Below, piece after piece: positions 21,440 through 33,617 of a stretch of DNA of 64,000 bases (the stretch's first letter is position 1; the number at the start of each line of letters is the position of its first letter). The notes beneath the pieces were generated by a model. It was given only the letters and a program-made list of their open reading frames with translations. It did not search any database and was not told where the DNA came from. This stretch comes from Actinomucor elegans (taxonomy: Eukaryota > Mucoromycota > Mucoromycetes > Mucorales > Mucoraceae): positions 372,001 through 436,000 of the forward strand of contig JAMSLZ010000011.1 in assembly GCA_026027325.1 (NCBI GenBank), in the 5' to 3' direction. The position numbers and the translations under genes are program-made.

Positions 21440-24145
21440 ATTACTATAATTTGTATTGTTTTGACGCGAAACAAAAAAGAAAAAGAAAAAAAAAACTTGA
21501 AATGGGGAAGAGGTGGGAAATAGAAACACAGCAAGCCAAAAGCCACCAATCAATGAGAAACAAAAAGTATGCCAATCAGATTATCAAACACAAACGATGC
21601 ACAGACAAACGCCCTTGGTGTAACTCTTTTTATTTTCGATAACAACTGGAAAAATGAGCTGTTATTGCCAGGATATTAATCTTTCAGTTTATCAGGTAGA
21701 AATATTACTATAAATTGAATAGTTTATACTTATTGACCATTCATGCTATCCAAACCCAGACAATAAACCGCGTCAAAAAAAAAAAAAAACCATCACGTAA
21801 AAAACATGTAATATGAAAAATGCCTCTAAATACCTTTAATGTCATCAAATCAATAATACAAAGAAGGTATGGCGTCACCACCGACACTACAGGATCATTA
21901 CTTTTTTCTTTTTTTGCTTGGTTGTCGGTGAATTACAAAAATATATTCAGAATTAGAAAGAAAGCAAATTGGTGATAAAACATTGCTGATATGCAAATGA
22001 CACTAACAAAAGTCATGTAAAATTAAATGGTGCCCTCTCTAGTTAAAAGTACAATAGAGAAAAGAACTGAAATTACATGGTCTCAAATACTATAACACAA
22101 ACTATACCTAAAAAAAAAAATAATTGATAGTCTTGAACAAAATGCTAAAGATTGATGGACGTTTTAAAACAGGTATTTACTATGGTTATTTTTTCTTTAC
22201 CATCACCATTTCAAACACCTTTTCAAACCTAGAGATTATCACTCGTCCTGAACGTTTAAACATGTCCAAATAACTACAACATCGATTAGGGCCTTCATTA
22301 AAGAGCAATTTTTGGTAATTTCATTTCATTCTACTAAATTGAGAACTTGGTGCCAGCTATTGTCCTTGTCTGCTACCTCAATACTTCTATATCCACATCA
22401 ATCAAAAATTCGATTTAGTAACTGCACAGCTACCCTGAACGCGATAGATCTGTAGCAACACATGTATTTCCCCTACTGCTATCTACATATCAATGCTTCT
22501 CTAGTAACAATAATATTCGAATAGTTGAATTTCAACTTTAAGGCAAAACATTCTTTTATCATTACTGCCAATTAGCCAGCCGTTCATGAAATCGCCGTTC
22601 ATACTAAATGTAAAAACTCAGCTTCCGGAAGGTTTTTTTTTCTGTAATTGATGTTACATTATATCTTCTAAGAACATCCTGTCACCCTTGTCACCAGTAG
22701 CATCCGATTGCCCAAATTTTATTATTATCATATAAATCAAGCAGTGGGTTTTATTAATTTCACTTCTATTAATACTAGAGCAAATTACGTTAGTACACAT
22801 AAAGATAATACATCAAGCTATAGTTGCATTGTATGGCGGTTGAATTTGTGCCCAAACGCATAACTAGAGCGGCCGTTTTTCATGGTATTTTTCTTAGCCA
22901 AATACCTAGACTCATGTTTGAAATTCAGAGACTGTATATACCCCAAGTTGTATAATCATTGTAACAATCAGGCGCATCTAACTCGTTAATAAATTTCGCT
23001 GCAAAGAAGTCTGGTATTGAGGTAAAATAGTAGGAGCTGAAATGACAAGTATATTTGCTTCTGCTCCCATTTCAGATTAAAATTTCTACTCTTGGTTACA
23101 GTTTCTTCTTGGCTGTTTACATTTATTGTTATTGCTTTCTGTATCTTTTTTGTCTTTGAAGTTTCACATTGTAACCTCTTATTATTATCTACGCAGCCTT
23201 AGTGGATATCGTGAGAATCTAACGCGTTTGTAAGAGAAAAATCATTGTAGGAAATAGAATCGTTCTCGCTCTGATGCACAGTATGCAAAGCGCTTGTTGG
23301 AGGCTTCAGATCTGGAATGAGAGCCATTATGTTACTGAAATATTTTGCAGAACAAGGAGTGTAAATAGAAAAAGTATCGCGCATCACCACATATAACTGA
23401 TGAATCAATGTACACTTATAACATCTTATCTTTCCTATAATATCATTATCTTTGTTTCGATTGTTAATGTTTATATAGTGATTAATGCCGCTGATGGCGG
23501 TTTTAAGGATACTGATTTCATTGGACAACGGTAATCGAATGAAAATCTAGTAGTAGAAGTAGTAACTGTAAATACCCTCAACGTAACCTATTAAATCAAA
23601 CAATTGTCGATCGACTCAATAATAAACACATAAAGGTTTTAAGCTCCAAGGAATAGGTATATAAAACTAACCTTTTTTTTTATGAATGCAGTTTCTTGTT
23701 TATTCATTGACCCCAAAGGTACTAACAAATACCGATGGCATATATCTTTTAGACAATACTTATATATTTACTAGCTTATAAAAACGTGAATTATACGGAC
23801 AGTCATGCATGATTTGAGTTTGTTTTATTGTCATTGATTTCTGGGCTTGAAACAAGAGCTGCTGCTTGGAAAATTTGGGTACAAGTGATTTCTGTCATGT
23901 ATCACATCAGATCGGTAGTATATACCCAGAGTAAGATAATAAATCTATTAAAACCTCTATTCAACTCTAATTGTTTTAACCAATCTAGCTTTTAATACCT
24001 GCATTTTCAGTAATTGCATAATGTGTTTTCACACGATGCGTTTTAAGTTTATACCATTTATCAATTAATAGCATGATAGCATGGGCTCCTATGCATGTGT
24101 ATGGGTATTATACTTGATTTACCTCTTTTTCTTGATGAGAGCATC
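21440..24145. other. gene-poor interval
   Basis: About 2.7 kb of AT-rich DNA. The only coding-like segment is on the minus strand at about 23199-23340, where an AATATTTCAG acceptor precedes a frame reading MALIPDLKPPTSALHT to a stop; no convincing 5' exon was found, so it is not called. No repeat-family copy is obvious except an ATCAGATCGGT-like fragment near 23906. Confidence 0.5.
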
Positions 24146-24352
24146 ATGACAGAAGGCACTCTTACGAAAGAGGAACTAGACAATTTGCGTATTTATATTG
24201 ACGATGTGCATGATATGCTCAAAAGTGTACAACGCACTGCCTCCAATATCGAACAGGTCATTTATAAACAACCATTGGAAAATGTGCAATCAAGCCATCA
24301 AGAAAAGCAGCAAGAAGAAGCTCACCAACACAATAGCAAGAGCTGTTTATAG
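24146..24352 (+). CDS. small hypothetical coiled-coil protein
   Basis: 68 codons from ATG 24146 (MTEGTLTKEELDNLRIYIDD). The first half is predicted helical with heptad-like Leu/Ile spacing (LDNLRIYIDDVHDMLKSV). The second half is Gln/Glu/His-rich (QEKQQEEAHQHN). Codon use looks coding, but there is no recognised domain and no splice evidence. It could be one exon of a larger gene that includes the downstream acidic frame, although I could not find a phase-compatible donor. Confidence 0.38.
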   Translation: MTEGTLTKEELDNLRIYIDDVHDMLKSVQRTASNIEQVIYKQPLENVQSSHQEKQQEEAHQHNSKSCL

Positions 24353-24597
24353 TTTCTCTTAAATGATCTGCCCTTACGTTTTTTTTTTTCATCTATCAAT
24401 GGTTTCATGCAAACTTTGTCAAATCCACTTCAGAAGAAAAAAGAAGCTTGGAACATTCAAATTGCCTAAGGCCAGAAGAAAGGGAGTATCCACCGACTAG
24501 AGTTGAACCTAAGAACAGTAAAACAAGTTATATAAGCAGTAATAATGTAGACACATACTAATACAAACATTATTCAGTTAAAACAAGAAAAAGATCA

Positions 24598-24828
24598 ATG
24601 ACTAGTAGAGATCATATAGCTATTACCTCATTGTCCGATGATAATAGTGATAATCAAGACGGAAAATACAAAAGAAAAAAACGCATTCCTATTATTGAAG
24701 TACGTGATGATGAAGATGATGAAAGCGAAGAGAAAGAGAAGAATTTTGGTAGTAGCGATGATGTGATGTTTGTGAGACCTGATAATAAAAGAAAAGGGAC
24801 TACTTCCAAATGCATCGACAGCACATAA
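24598..24828 (+). CDS. small acidic/basic hypothetical protein with SUMO-interacting-like motif
   Basis: The frame from ATG 24598 encodes 76 residues with alternating Ser/Asp and Lys/Arg clusters and a motif IPIIEVRDDEDDE (hydrophobic core followed by acidic residues) that resembles a SUMO-interacting motif. The frame continues upstream to 24578, directly after a strong intron 24518-24577 (60 nt, GTAAAAC donor, TACTAAT branch-like sequence, ATTCAG acceptor). The exon before it is open in the matching phase (PEEREYPPTRVEPKN) and may start near 24438 after a pyrimidine tract. So the real protein is probably longer at the N-terminus, with the first exon unresolved. The function is unknown; nuclear location is only a guess from composition. 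Confidence 0.45.
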   Translation: MTSRDHIAITSLSDDNSDNQDGKYKRKKRIPIIEVRDDEDDESEEKEKNFGSSDDVMFVRPDNKRKGTTSKCIDST

Positions 24829-26495
24829 TCGCGAACAAAAAAGACTACTGCTATTCAGATTACTCTAATCAAACAGCTTTCTATAATAACACTCTATGTA
24901 TCTGATTATGTCCTGAAACGTAAAAGCTTGCTATTACTACCATTATTATAAAATAAAGCCGACCTTATATACCATTAGTTGGACAACAGTAGGGATGTTT
25001 CGCATTACCTTCTTTTCTGGTTGTATATTCATGTTTTTAATCACTTTTAGAAGATACCCTACAGTTTGGGCATGCAATATATTGTGATAATTAATTAGAC
25101 TGAGCACTGATAAAACAAATACTATGATTTAACTGATCCTGGTAAACTGTTAATGGATTGAGCTCTCTGTTCATTTGTCATCACACATCTTTAGAGGTTT
25201 GTAGAGCGGTGTTAAGCGGTATCAGGATACATAGTTAAGGTCTTATCATCAAGCGTTCAATAATAGTAGAGTATTTAAGAAATCTCAAGCTGTAAGGTGT
25301 CTTTCTTTTATATCAATAAACAAACCACACATTCAGCGAGATTAAATTATTGTTGCAGTCCCTTTTTTTTCAGAAGAAATAAACTTGAATTTCATATCAC
25401 TCTCAGCTGTGTTTTTTGGTGCTCTTGTACATTCTGTACTTTCTATGTATTGTGCTTGGGCGAGCACGAGTACTTACATGAGTGCTGATTACGAAAGAAC
25501 GGGAAGAACGAGCTAATTGGTATTCTGGGTTGTTTTGGATAAACTCTCTGATGCGATGAAATGGTTGGCAAAGATCCTTGAGATTTTGTAGGAATACACC
25601 TGATTATTATGGAAGTGCAACCTACTGGCTTGCATATATTAAACTATTACAATCCGTACAGGACAAAATGACGGGAACGTCTATCTAAACATTCTACTAG
25701 CTTGTATCTTTTTTCTTAACTGAAGTCTTGGAGATGATTATTTCCATGTATTAAAAATGATTTGAGTTTTGTAATCTATATAATGACAGGTATAAAAGTC
25801 GAGAATACGACACTTGTAGTTCATCATTTACTTAAATCTACTTATCAATGAAGGATCTAGATATAGTAACGCGTCCCGCGGATGGAATAGTCACCTCCAG
25901 ATACGACCTTTGACTGGTATCGGTTGACGGATCTATAAATCATTTAATCGATCTTACTGGAAATGTATGTCCTTTCACAGTAGTTATAGCGCATAATACA
26001 GTGCACAAAGATAGTACTAATGCAATATTTTCGTTTAAACATTTATTGGACGGAAGTAGCACATTCAAATAGGTATCCATCTTAGATGGATCATGTATGG
26101 TAATGGTCTCTAATTCTAAAGTCATCGATTAACCATTAACCCACAACAAGAGCAATCGATAATCATTAAACCCAATTGAATCTACTGACCATAAGGCATA
26201 TGGTTAACATACTTATAAGGATTGCAACATTAAACATCCATAGCATTTCCAAAGCTGATATCACCACACGATATCAAAATAATTCATATTCTGTCTATCC
26301 TCACAGTCTTTATATACTGATACATTATTCTTATAAGAGCGTGCAGTCTTTCACAATCAATCTGATCTCATCGATGAATAGATATTAAATACAATTCTTT
26401 AACTTTTTCTTTATTGGCTTACAAGAAATGTATGCGATTTACTAAGAAAATTGTATCTAGATGAGTAAATATTCTAGTGGATTTAGCATTTAAAC

Positions 26496-26547
26496 TTGAA
26501 CATAAACTACAAATCAGGTGTGATATTGGGTCGAGATATCTAGAGAG
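26496..26547 (-). repeat. dispersed repeat copy, minus orientation
   Basis: TTGAACATAAACTACAAATCAG then GTGTGATATTGGGTCGAGAT ATCTAGAGAG: the reverse-complement order of the family blocks. It faces the plus-oriented copies at 27242 and 27410, bracketing about 0.9 kb. Confidence 0.55.
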
Positions 26548-27241
26548 TCGAAAAAAGGGTTCTTTCCGAAAAAAATTAAGGTACACTCATCGGTCTTTAT
26601 TTCAAATGCAGATTGCTGCTTCCTAGAACTCGCAGATCACGTCCTAGAGACATAATTGGAGAATAGCATACTTCCATCATAGTGCATAACTATTCCATTT
26701 TACTGAATCTAAAATACTCAAGTTATAGACGGAAAATCGAAAATCTGTGTTGTAGTCAAAAGACACATTTATAGAATCACCAAAGCAAAAATATATACCA
26801 TTAGATGTGCAGTACCACTTTATACGAACTCCATTAGTACGCATTTTGCATTTTTTTTCTGCTCAAAACTGGGATTAAGAAACCTTTTAGAGTGATAGAA
26901 TATCGAGTCAAGTTTGTTTTCTTTCATTTACTTTATTTCAAGTTTTTAAGTAATGCAAACAGTGTATACAATAGCTTAAATATGTTTCTTTATTTCTATT
27001 CATCTGTAAAGGTTTTTTGAATTAAAACTCGGATTCTTAGATTTTTTTTAGAGTATTTTATACTCAGTAAAATATAGTCAAATGCTTTATATATCTTTGA
27101 AAATGAGTGCATTTATGTTACGTAACGCACATGTCTAGAACGTGTTCTGTGCGCTCTATAAAAACATAATCCAAGTAGCGAATATGTGCATGAAGGTGTC
27201 ACCTTACCATTTTCCCGGAATCCTCCTATTTTTTGATGTTT

Positions 27242-27297
27242 AGATCTCTCGCCCAATCTTGGTCTAATGTTATTCTAATTAATAGCCCAAATTCAAA
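27242..27297 (+). repeat. dispersed repeat copy
   Basis: AGATCTCTCGCCCAATCTTGG then TCTAATGTTATTCTAATTA and CAAATTCAAAAG. It is close to the copy at 637 in the first 20 bases, then diverges. Confidence 0.6.
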
Positions 27298-27409
27298 AGA
27301 GGCTACTACATCATAACATAACTGACTTTCATACTGCGAGTATATCATAGTTTAAAGCTGGCTGTAAAGACATACATTTTATACGATCTACTTAGTTTTA
27401 GTTATATAT

Positions 27410-27462
27410 AGATTTCTCGACTGATCCTAATCAAATGTCGCATCTGCTAAGTAATTTCCAAT
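27410..27462 (+). repeat. dispersed repeat copy
   Basis: AGATTTCTCGACTGATCCTAA then TCAAATGTCGCATCTGCTAAG. The central ATGTCGCATCTG core is intact. Confidence 0.6.
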
Positions 27463-27634
27463 CCGAGACTGTTCCCTTGACCAACTTTTTTGACTGCCTT
27501 GTTTAAAAACGTACACGCATGTCCTGTATTAATTTTACTTGATACAAAATTTCAAGCATCGTGACAAAGTACCAAAATGCTATTGCCAAAGAATAAAATT
27601 TATTATATAAGAAAATAGTCTAATTTAATGTAGT

Positions 27635-29417
27635 TTATTCTTCAGATTTTGTTTCATCAGCATCTGAAGCATCGCGTAAGGACTGTAGAATAAGATAGCA
27701 TTCCTCAAGCACATCAATACATAGTGCTTGACCTAAAAAAAGGGTCAGACTGTTTATGTTATTTATTAAAGGACAGGAGCTTACCTTCAGGAATGTGTCC
27801 TCTTTCATCATAGAATTTGCCATCCTTACGCAAACTCTCGATACTTGTTAACTTCATTTGATAGCTATTCATAAAATACAATAAGACTTTGCATATAATA
27901 TAAACCCATGTATCACTTACGGATACAATTCTTCAGCAGAACAAGGTGCACCTGTCTTTTTTACAGCCAACAAACACTGACGTACTGTTGTTAATTGATT
28001 ATAAACCGGTGTCAATGCTTCTGAAACCGGCACACTTTCACTCAACAAAACGAAAATCATACGATAGCACTTGTGCAATAAAAATTCTAGTATCGTTTGT
28101 CCTTCTGGTGCTTGACCTTGTTCATCCAAAAATTTGCCTAGCAAACTCACATCTACCTCTTGGTCATCATCCCCTGTATCTCGATACCGCATTTTTACAA
28201 TATCATGCAACTGATGTTGGTAGGTGAATAGATCTGTTTGACGCAAAGTCCATTTATGAGTCAATTCCAAACGTTCCAGCTGACACTTGATTTCCAATAA
28301 TCGTTCGCGGATGCTTTGTAATGAAGGATTAAAGTCACTGCTGCATGCGAGGATCAAGTCATGCGACCAAAAATAGAGCTGCTCTAATAGGTTGACCAGT
28401 ACCGCTTGACCAGCAGGGATTGTTACTTCGTCGCCAGCGAGAAATTTGCCATTGATGCGCATATTATCGATAGCGCGGATCTTTTCTTGTAAGGGTTTAA
28501 TATCACCGGGCGTGAAGCTGCTACGACAGCAGATGGACGCCAAGTGGCGTCTGATACGCAACATTCTATCGCGAATGGGAACACTGTAAAGAATAAATGA
28601 GATAAACGATGCAATATATTCATCAAATTTGGCTTACAGTTCAGGTGCGACTTCGTGGATTGTATTAATGAGATTATCGTAGATACGGTCTATAAAAATC
28701 ATAGTATAAGTTATTCGCTATGCATTGATCTAATAACTGCTTACTGCACTGCGCGTATTTGTACTGCAAAACATGCATGACGGTCTCTGGAAGAGCATGA
28801 TTTTTGTTATCAACGTTTAATATTCTATCAATTTCATCAAGTTTGACGCGATAAGGCTTCAAGTACTCTTCTTCATACACGCCAAATTCTTCCAAACGAT
28901 CAAAGATGTGCTATTATATTGTAGGTGTTAGCTTATCCAATCAAAATATTTGTAAATTTTAACTTTTTTTTATTGTTACCTGAATGGCCACTACTTGAGA
29001 GTAAACAGCTGGAGCTAATAAACAATAAAGATTGTTAACAACAGTTTCTTTTCCTGCAAAAAAAAAAAAGCTTTACTTTCTCGCTTTTTGCCCAATGACA
29101 AAAAACATAAACTCAACATTTGCAAGATCTCGTCTAAAACGTCATCGGTTCTATTCAGTTCTCGCGATTCGCTCAACAGTCTACCACCACGCAAATCACT
29201 AAGAATTTTCATTTCATCCTCTGTCTCAAGGCGTAAAGGCATAATATCTTCTATATTCAGACAACTGGAACGGTTACGTTTGACAGCCGAGAGTCTAGCC
29301 CGGATGCCTATTAATCTTTCAAGTACAGGTAACTCTATATGAGCATGCAAAAATTATTAAGTATTTAATACATGACAATATATATAATTTACCTTCTGTT
29401 GGTACTTTAATGGGCAT
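27635..29417 (-). CDS. DUF2408 / UPF0662 family protein
   Basis: Conserved fungal protein of unknown function. It starts at ATG 29417 (MPIKVPTE), followed by an intron, then EELPVLERLIGIRARLSAVK. Other joints: exon 2 ends 29053-29060 before a poly-T-rich intron, and the next exon carries ETVVNNLYCLLAPAVYSQ. Further exons contain HIFDRLEEFGVYEEEYLKPY, the long block GKFLAGDEVTIPAGQAVLVN, and the C-terminal repeat-like GKFYDERGHIPEGQALCIDV. Two internal repeats of the pattern GKF....G..PEGQ are visible (also GKFLDEQGQAPEGQTILEF), a signature of this family. It is all-helical, with no catalytic motif and no membrane segment. Family assignment is from memory of DUF2408; role unknown. Confidence 0.82.
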
Positions 29418-29717
29418 ATTTGGAGCAAAATAATGAGGGAGAAAAAAAGAGAGAGAGAGAAAAACTATGAAACTTTGCTCGAGTTAGCTCTTATTTTTTC
29501 CGCTATTTTACGGCTAGTTATATGTTTTAGAATGAATACGTCTGTGTGACATTTGAGTGGTATCTGTTTTAATTGGTCGACTCAACGTTTATCCAAGTGA
29601 ATTATTAGACAACATGGCTAAACAATTTGTATAATAAAATAGGAGGATTGGTTTATTATTCTAGCTGAAGCCTCGAGATAATTAAGAATATAATACATAT
29701 TAAAAAGAGAGTTTTTT

Positions 29718-31017
29718 CTAGACAAGGACTAAAAGACCAAAGAGAGCAGCAATGAAAAGAGGACCATTGTAGGTAATAGAGTTACCAGCGTTGGTCTTGT
29801 TAGCATTAGGAGTAGTAGCAGCATTACCAGCATTACCGGAGGCAGAAGAAGAAGAAGAAGAGCCACCGACAGCTTGGTCAAAGGTCTTGAAAGTAACAGA
29901 CTTTTCGGTATAAGGTTGAGTAATGTTCATACAGGTAGCAACATCCATAACATGCTTGTAAGCCTTCTTGATTTCAGGATAATGCTTCATAAAGAAGTCC
30001 ATAGTTTGGTTGTTGATTTCATGAGACAAGACGATGTTACCGCTGTTGGCAAAAGTACCGTTGCTACCCATTTCGACAAAAGACTTGTAAAGGTTATCAA
30101 CAGTTTCAGTAGTAACGCCAGCTTGAACATTAGCAGCCCAATCAAAAGTATCCAAGTTCCAGATGATAGCGGTCAAGTCTAATTGAGTAGCAATCCAACG
30201 AACACGATCATCCAAATCACCAAGAGCCTATGTATAATGATTAAAATGTCAGCTAATGTTTTAAATACTCCTGATGTGTGGTACTTACAGGACGCCAGTA
30301 CTTGGGAGTGACACCAGTAACATGCTTGATGGCCTTTTGAGTATAGTAGAGTTCAGCAAGAACCTCTTCGTTAGTCAAAGTAGTCATCATCTTATGAGAC
30401 CAAGTATGGCCGGCAATATGGTGACCGTCCTTGACACCACGGAGAGCACCATAGGGCCAGTTTACAACATTGGAACCAATGTAGAACATGGTAGCCTTTT
30501 GCTTTTCTTGTTCCAAGAAATCGTAGAAAGCATTATGAGAACAGTTAGGTCCATCATCGAAAGTCAAGCCCCAGACATCGGGCTCGGGGCAAGCGTAGAG
30601 ATCAGCATTGATACCAGCAGTCTTGGGTTGCTTACATTGAGAGGCAGACCACCAACAAGCAGGATCGGCTTTGTTGTCGTAGCCAGTCATGTCGAGGCCA
30701 CCGGCGGCAGTAAGGGTTCTTGGGGGGAAGTTGGGAACCTTGGTCCAGTCAATGGATTTGTAAAGAGCTTGGAATTCAGCAGATGTATTCATACCATTGG
30801 AAGTGGCAGTTTGCCAAACGGTAGGCCATTCAGAAGGGGTGATGCTATAAGGGGAGTTGTAGGCAACACATTGAGCGGCAGGGTCGTGAGAGGTGGTTTG
30901 AGGGATATTAGGAATTGTGATTTGAGTAGGATCCGTAGAACTGGTGTAATTGGTGGTGGCAGCAGCATTGACGCCCATCAAGGCAGCAGCTGAAACAAGT
31001 GCAACTTTCCAGACCAT
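29718..31017 (-). CDS. chitin deacetylase, GPI-anchored (CE4)
   Basis: Removes acetyl groups from chitin to give chitosan, the dominant wall polymer of Mucorales. Two exons, 31017-30289 and 30227-29718, give 412 residues. Seen in order: signal peptide (MVWKVALVSAAALMGVNAAA), a family-typical N-terminal region, the NodB homology domain with motif 1 TFDDGP (catalytic base and metal Asp), motif 2 HHIAGHTWSH (metal His pair), motif 3 around KYWRPALGDLDDR, motif 4 WNLDTFDW and motif 5 IVLSHEIN. A Ser/Ala/Asn-rich linker and a hydrophobic tail (PLFIAALFGLLVLV) at the very end indicate a GPI anchor. It acts at the plasma membrane/wall alongside chitin synthesis fed by GNA1. All active-site residues appear intact. 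Confidence 0.96.
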
Positions 31018-33080
31018 TTTTTTTTTTATATATGTAAATGAAAGTAATGAATGAAAGGAAAGAACAAAGATAAAGAACTCAAAAGACCCCAAAAGGTCCT
31101 TTATATATTTGAAGCGGGATAAAGAAGTTATTAATAACAGAAAACTCAGTACTGGAGTTTCAAACACAAAGTACTTTTTATGGTTTTATTCTTGCTGTTT
31201 AGTAATATTGGTAGTAAATGGATAAAATAGCTTATATAGAAGTTACACCAAATCTACAAACACATGTCCTTGGCCTTTCTCCTGCCTTTACGTTTAAACT
31301 GGTATCTAAGAAAGGTGAAATTTCTATTAGATCGCCGACTGAAGGGATCCCCTCTTTACATTTTCTCTCTCCTTGGCGTTATAAATAGCAAGGTAGCGTT
31401 TCAATTGCAGTTAGCCTTTTTCCATCACGCATACACACATAAATTCTGGCCAGCGTTGTAATGATCATTTTATTACAGCTAGTCATATCAAACTGAAATC
31501 AAAACACTCCCCCCCCCTATGTCTTTATTCAGTATGCAGAAACATATGCCTTACAGAGGATAATACAACCATTCTAGGCTTTTCTGTATTATATAGATTC
31601 TTGATGTTCTATTCTACTTGCACAAAATACAGCAATTAATGGAGAAATTATATGCATTCGTATTATTAAAAAAAAGCAGTTTCATTCTTCTTTTTAGTAC
31701 ATAATAAGCATGCAAAACTCATAATTGATCTTCCCGAATCTATATTTACTCATTTAAATGAGGTCTTTTTTTTGTGGGAACTGTGATCACTGGTATTTAG
31801 ATAATAACGTACTACGTAACACCAGACCTCAGTATGACAATTCGCCGATGAAGCCATGGTAAAACGAAGATCCTTTTTTTTTACACTACTGAATTACCAG
31901 GGATTTTCTTGCCATTTATTATAATAAAAAACGAGAACTACCATTAAAGTAAAGCTGAAGACAGAAATAAAAGTTATATTCAAATCAAAAGCAAAAGCAT
32001 GGGTTTGGAATCTCTGCCTTCCGTCTGGATCAAGGTATAACCATAAAAGTAGGCTCATTAGAAAGAGAAAGTCTTATTCTCTGTTTTGCCCGAAAATCAT
32101 TCATCTAATTCGCTTCACTGCTGACTTGGAGACGATTTTGCAATATTAATTAGATACCACGGGTTTATCGTTCCAATCTCCGCGTATCAGCATATATAAA
32201 CCTATAACACTTGCCTGATCTAATATCCAATCAAGGAAATCCATTCACTTGAGTTGTCGCACTTTCCCCCTATAGTGCACCTAAAAATCCGTAGTAAATG
32301 TTGGTCTATTATACACCCAAAGGCAGGTTACTGAAAGCAGTAACAAGGATCATAATTTAAATCGGCGACATTCAGTACGTATTGATATCTATTGCCTCTC
32401 TACTTTGATCTAGAATCATTAAAATTAATTTATATTAAAGAGAACGTTTGATTATATCTTTTTATTACCGGAAACAGCGCGTAAATATCTGTTCATTACT
32501 GATATAGAAAGGATTTAATGATCTTTGTGAAGTAATAGACATCCAACATTCAATTTCCGATATATTTTTCGTGTTTCAGAACAGATCTCTTCTGAACCCC
32601 TGCCAGTGGCTACACATAGTTATAAAACTTTGTTGGTCGGAAGGAGCGTGTTGTTTTCTAGATTGTTTCCGGGAATTATTAATAAATCTCAATTCACTAA
32701 ATCTTCTATTCAAGTTTATGTAATTTTCAGGGCAATGCTAGCTCCGCACCCGTCTACCAATGAAATCAATGTATGCATCTCAGAAGTAACACCATGTCAA
32801 ATAGACTTGTTCAGACTTTTCTAGCTTAAGTAATCCCATCCAGAGAATCCATTCGAGAATATAAAAAAACATACACATATATTATTGTATACATATAAAT
32901 ATCATTTAAATCTAGTACTGGGGCAACTACTTGCGACATGTCTAAAGGGCTGATTATTAAATGGTCATTTAATCAAGTAAGCGAAAGTAGATGCACAATA
33001 AAAATAAAAACAAATATATATTTATTTAAAAACTTATACAACGCCTCCCTCTTGGTCTTGGTCCTTTTGTACAGAGGTAA
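31018..33080. other. intergenic, about 2 kb
   Basis: Contains the chitin deacetylase leader (poly-T just before the ATG, pyrimidine/purine tracts) and AT-rich DNA. The open frames at 31264-31461 and 32606-32824 show no domain, signal or splice support. Nothing else noted. Confidence 0.5.
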
Positions 33081-33617
33081 TTATATTTCTTTCTCCTCTT
33101 CGGGTGTCCGAGGTAGTCTCTGCTGAGATAAAACGAGTGGTGATGACTGGCAGGCCGAACAATAGCCTAGACTCTTTTTAACACATGCATGACATTGACT
33201 GCACCAGCCGCTGTCCAACGTCGCCAAGGGATCTGGCTGCGGTGTCCAGCCTGTTCGGAATATCCAATGATTATCTAGATTGGTATAATCAATTGTTTGC
33301 CAGACAAAAATAAAATAAAATAAAATAAAATAAAATAAAAATAAATAGACCCTTTTATTACCTGATTTACTTTTATGATATTCTGGTGGCACTATCCACG
33401 CTTGTTGTTCATCGACCACTGTAATGGATTCTATTGATGATTTACAACTACAAGACGTGTCAGGCTTCTTTCTATGAGTACAGAACAGCATAGATTTGAG
33501 TATTCTTTTTATGATCGCACTGATTTTATTTGTAGATGATTGTTTTATCGAAACAGATGGCGTGTTATTGTTGTTATGACTGCATCGTGAACAACACGAA
33601 TAGTAACTAGAACTCAT
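33081..33617 (-). CDS. small cysteine-rich hypothetical protein
   Basis: Two exons, 33617-33362 and 33250-33081, are joined in phase 1 to give 141 residues. The N-terminus has clustered cysteines (SSYYSCCSRCSHNNNN), the middle has CSCKSS, and the second exon has WCSQCHACVKKSLGYCSACQ, a CxxC-x2-C...CxxC arrangement that could bind zinc. A proline-containing linker (WIVPPEYHKSKSG then WTPQPDP) joins them. No signal peptide or membrane segment. The intron carries a pentanucleotide AAAAT array. Not recognised; start fixed at the only ATG in frame near the 5' end. Confidence 0.62.
   Translation of the reverse strand: MSSSYYSCCSRCSHNNNNTPSVSIKQSSTNKISAIIKRILKSMLFCTHRKKPDTSCSCKSSIESITVVDEQQAWIVPPEYHKSKSGNKRVYLFLFYFILFYFIFVWQTIDYTNLDNHWIFRTGWTPQPDPLATLDSGWCSQCHACVKKSLGYCSACQSSPLVLSQQRLPRTPEEEKEI
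33305..33348. repeat. (AAAAT)n pentanucleotide array in an intron
   Basis: Six to seven tandem units of AAAAT/TAAAA, slightly imperfect at the ends. It lies wholly inside the intron of the Cys-rich gene. Confidence 0.85.

Larger units (their letters stand above)
24829..27634. other. gene-poor interval with repeat copies
   Basis: No credible gene. It contains three dispersed-repeat copies (26496-26547 minus, 27242-27297 plus, 27410-27462 plus). Short open frames at 25297-25488, 25940-26125 and 26176-26388 have no supporting features. Confidence 0.55.

Noticed and set aside
23199..23340. Possible terminal exon on the minus strand reading MALIPDLKPPTSALHT
   Set aside because: A good acceptor precedes it, but no upstream exon with a matching phase and start was found. 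Recorded as a lead only.
30274..30993. 239-codon plus-strand frame
   Set aside because: Shadow of the chitin deacetylase gene.
32606..32824. 72-codon frame
   Set aside because: No domain, signal peptide or splice support; begins without a clear promoter.
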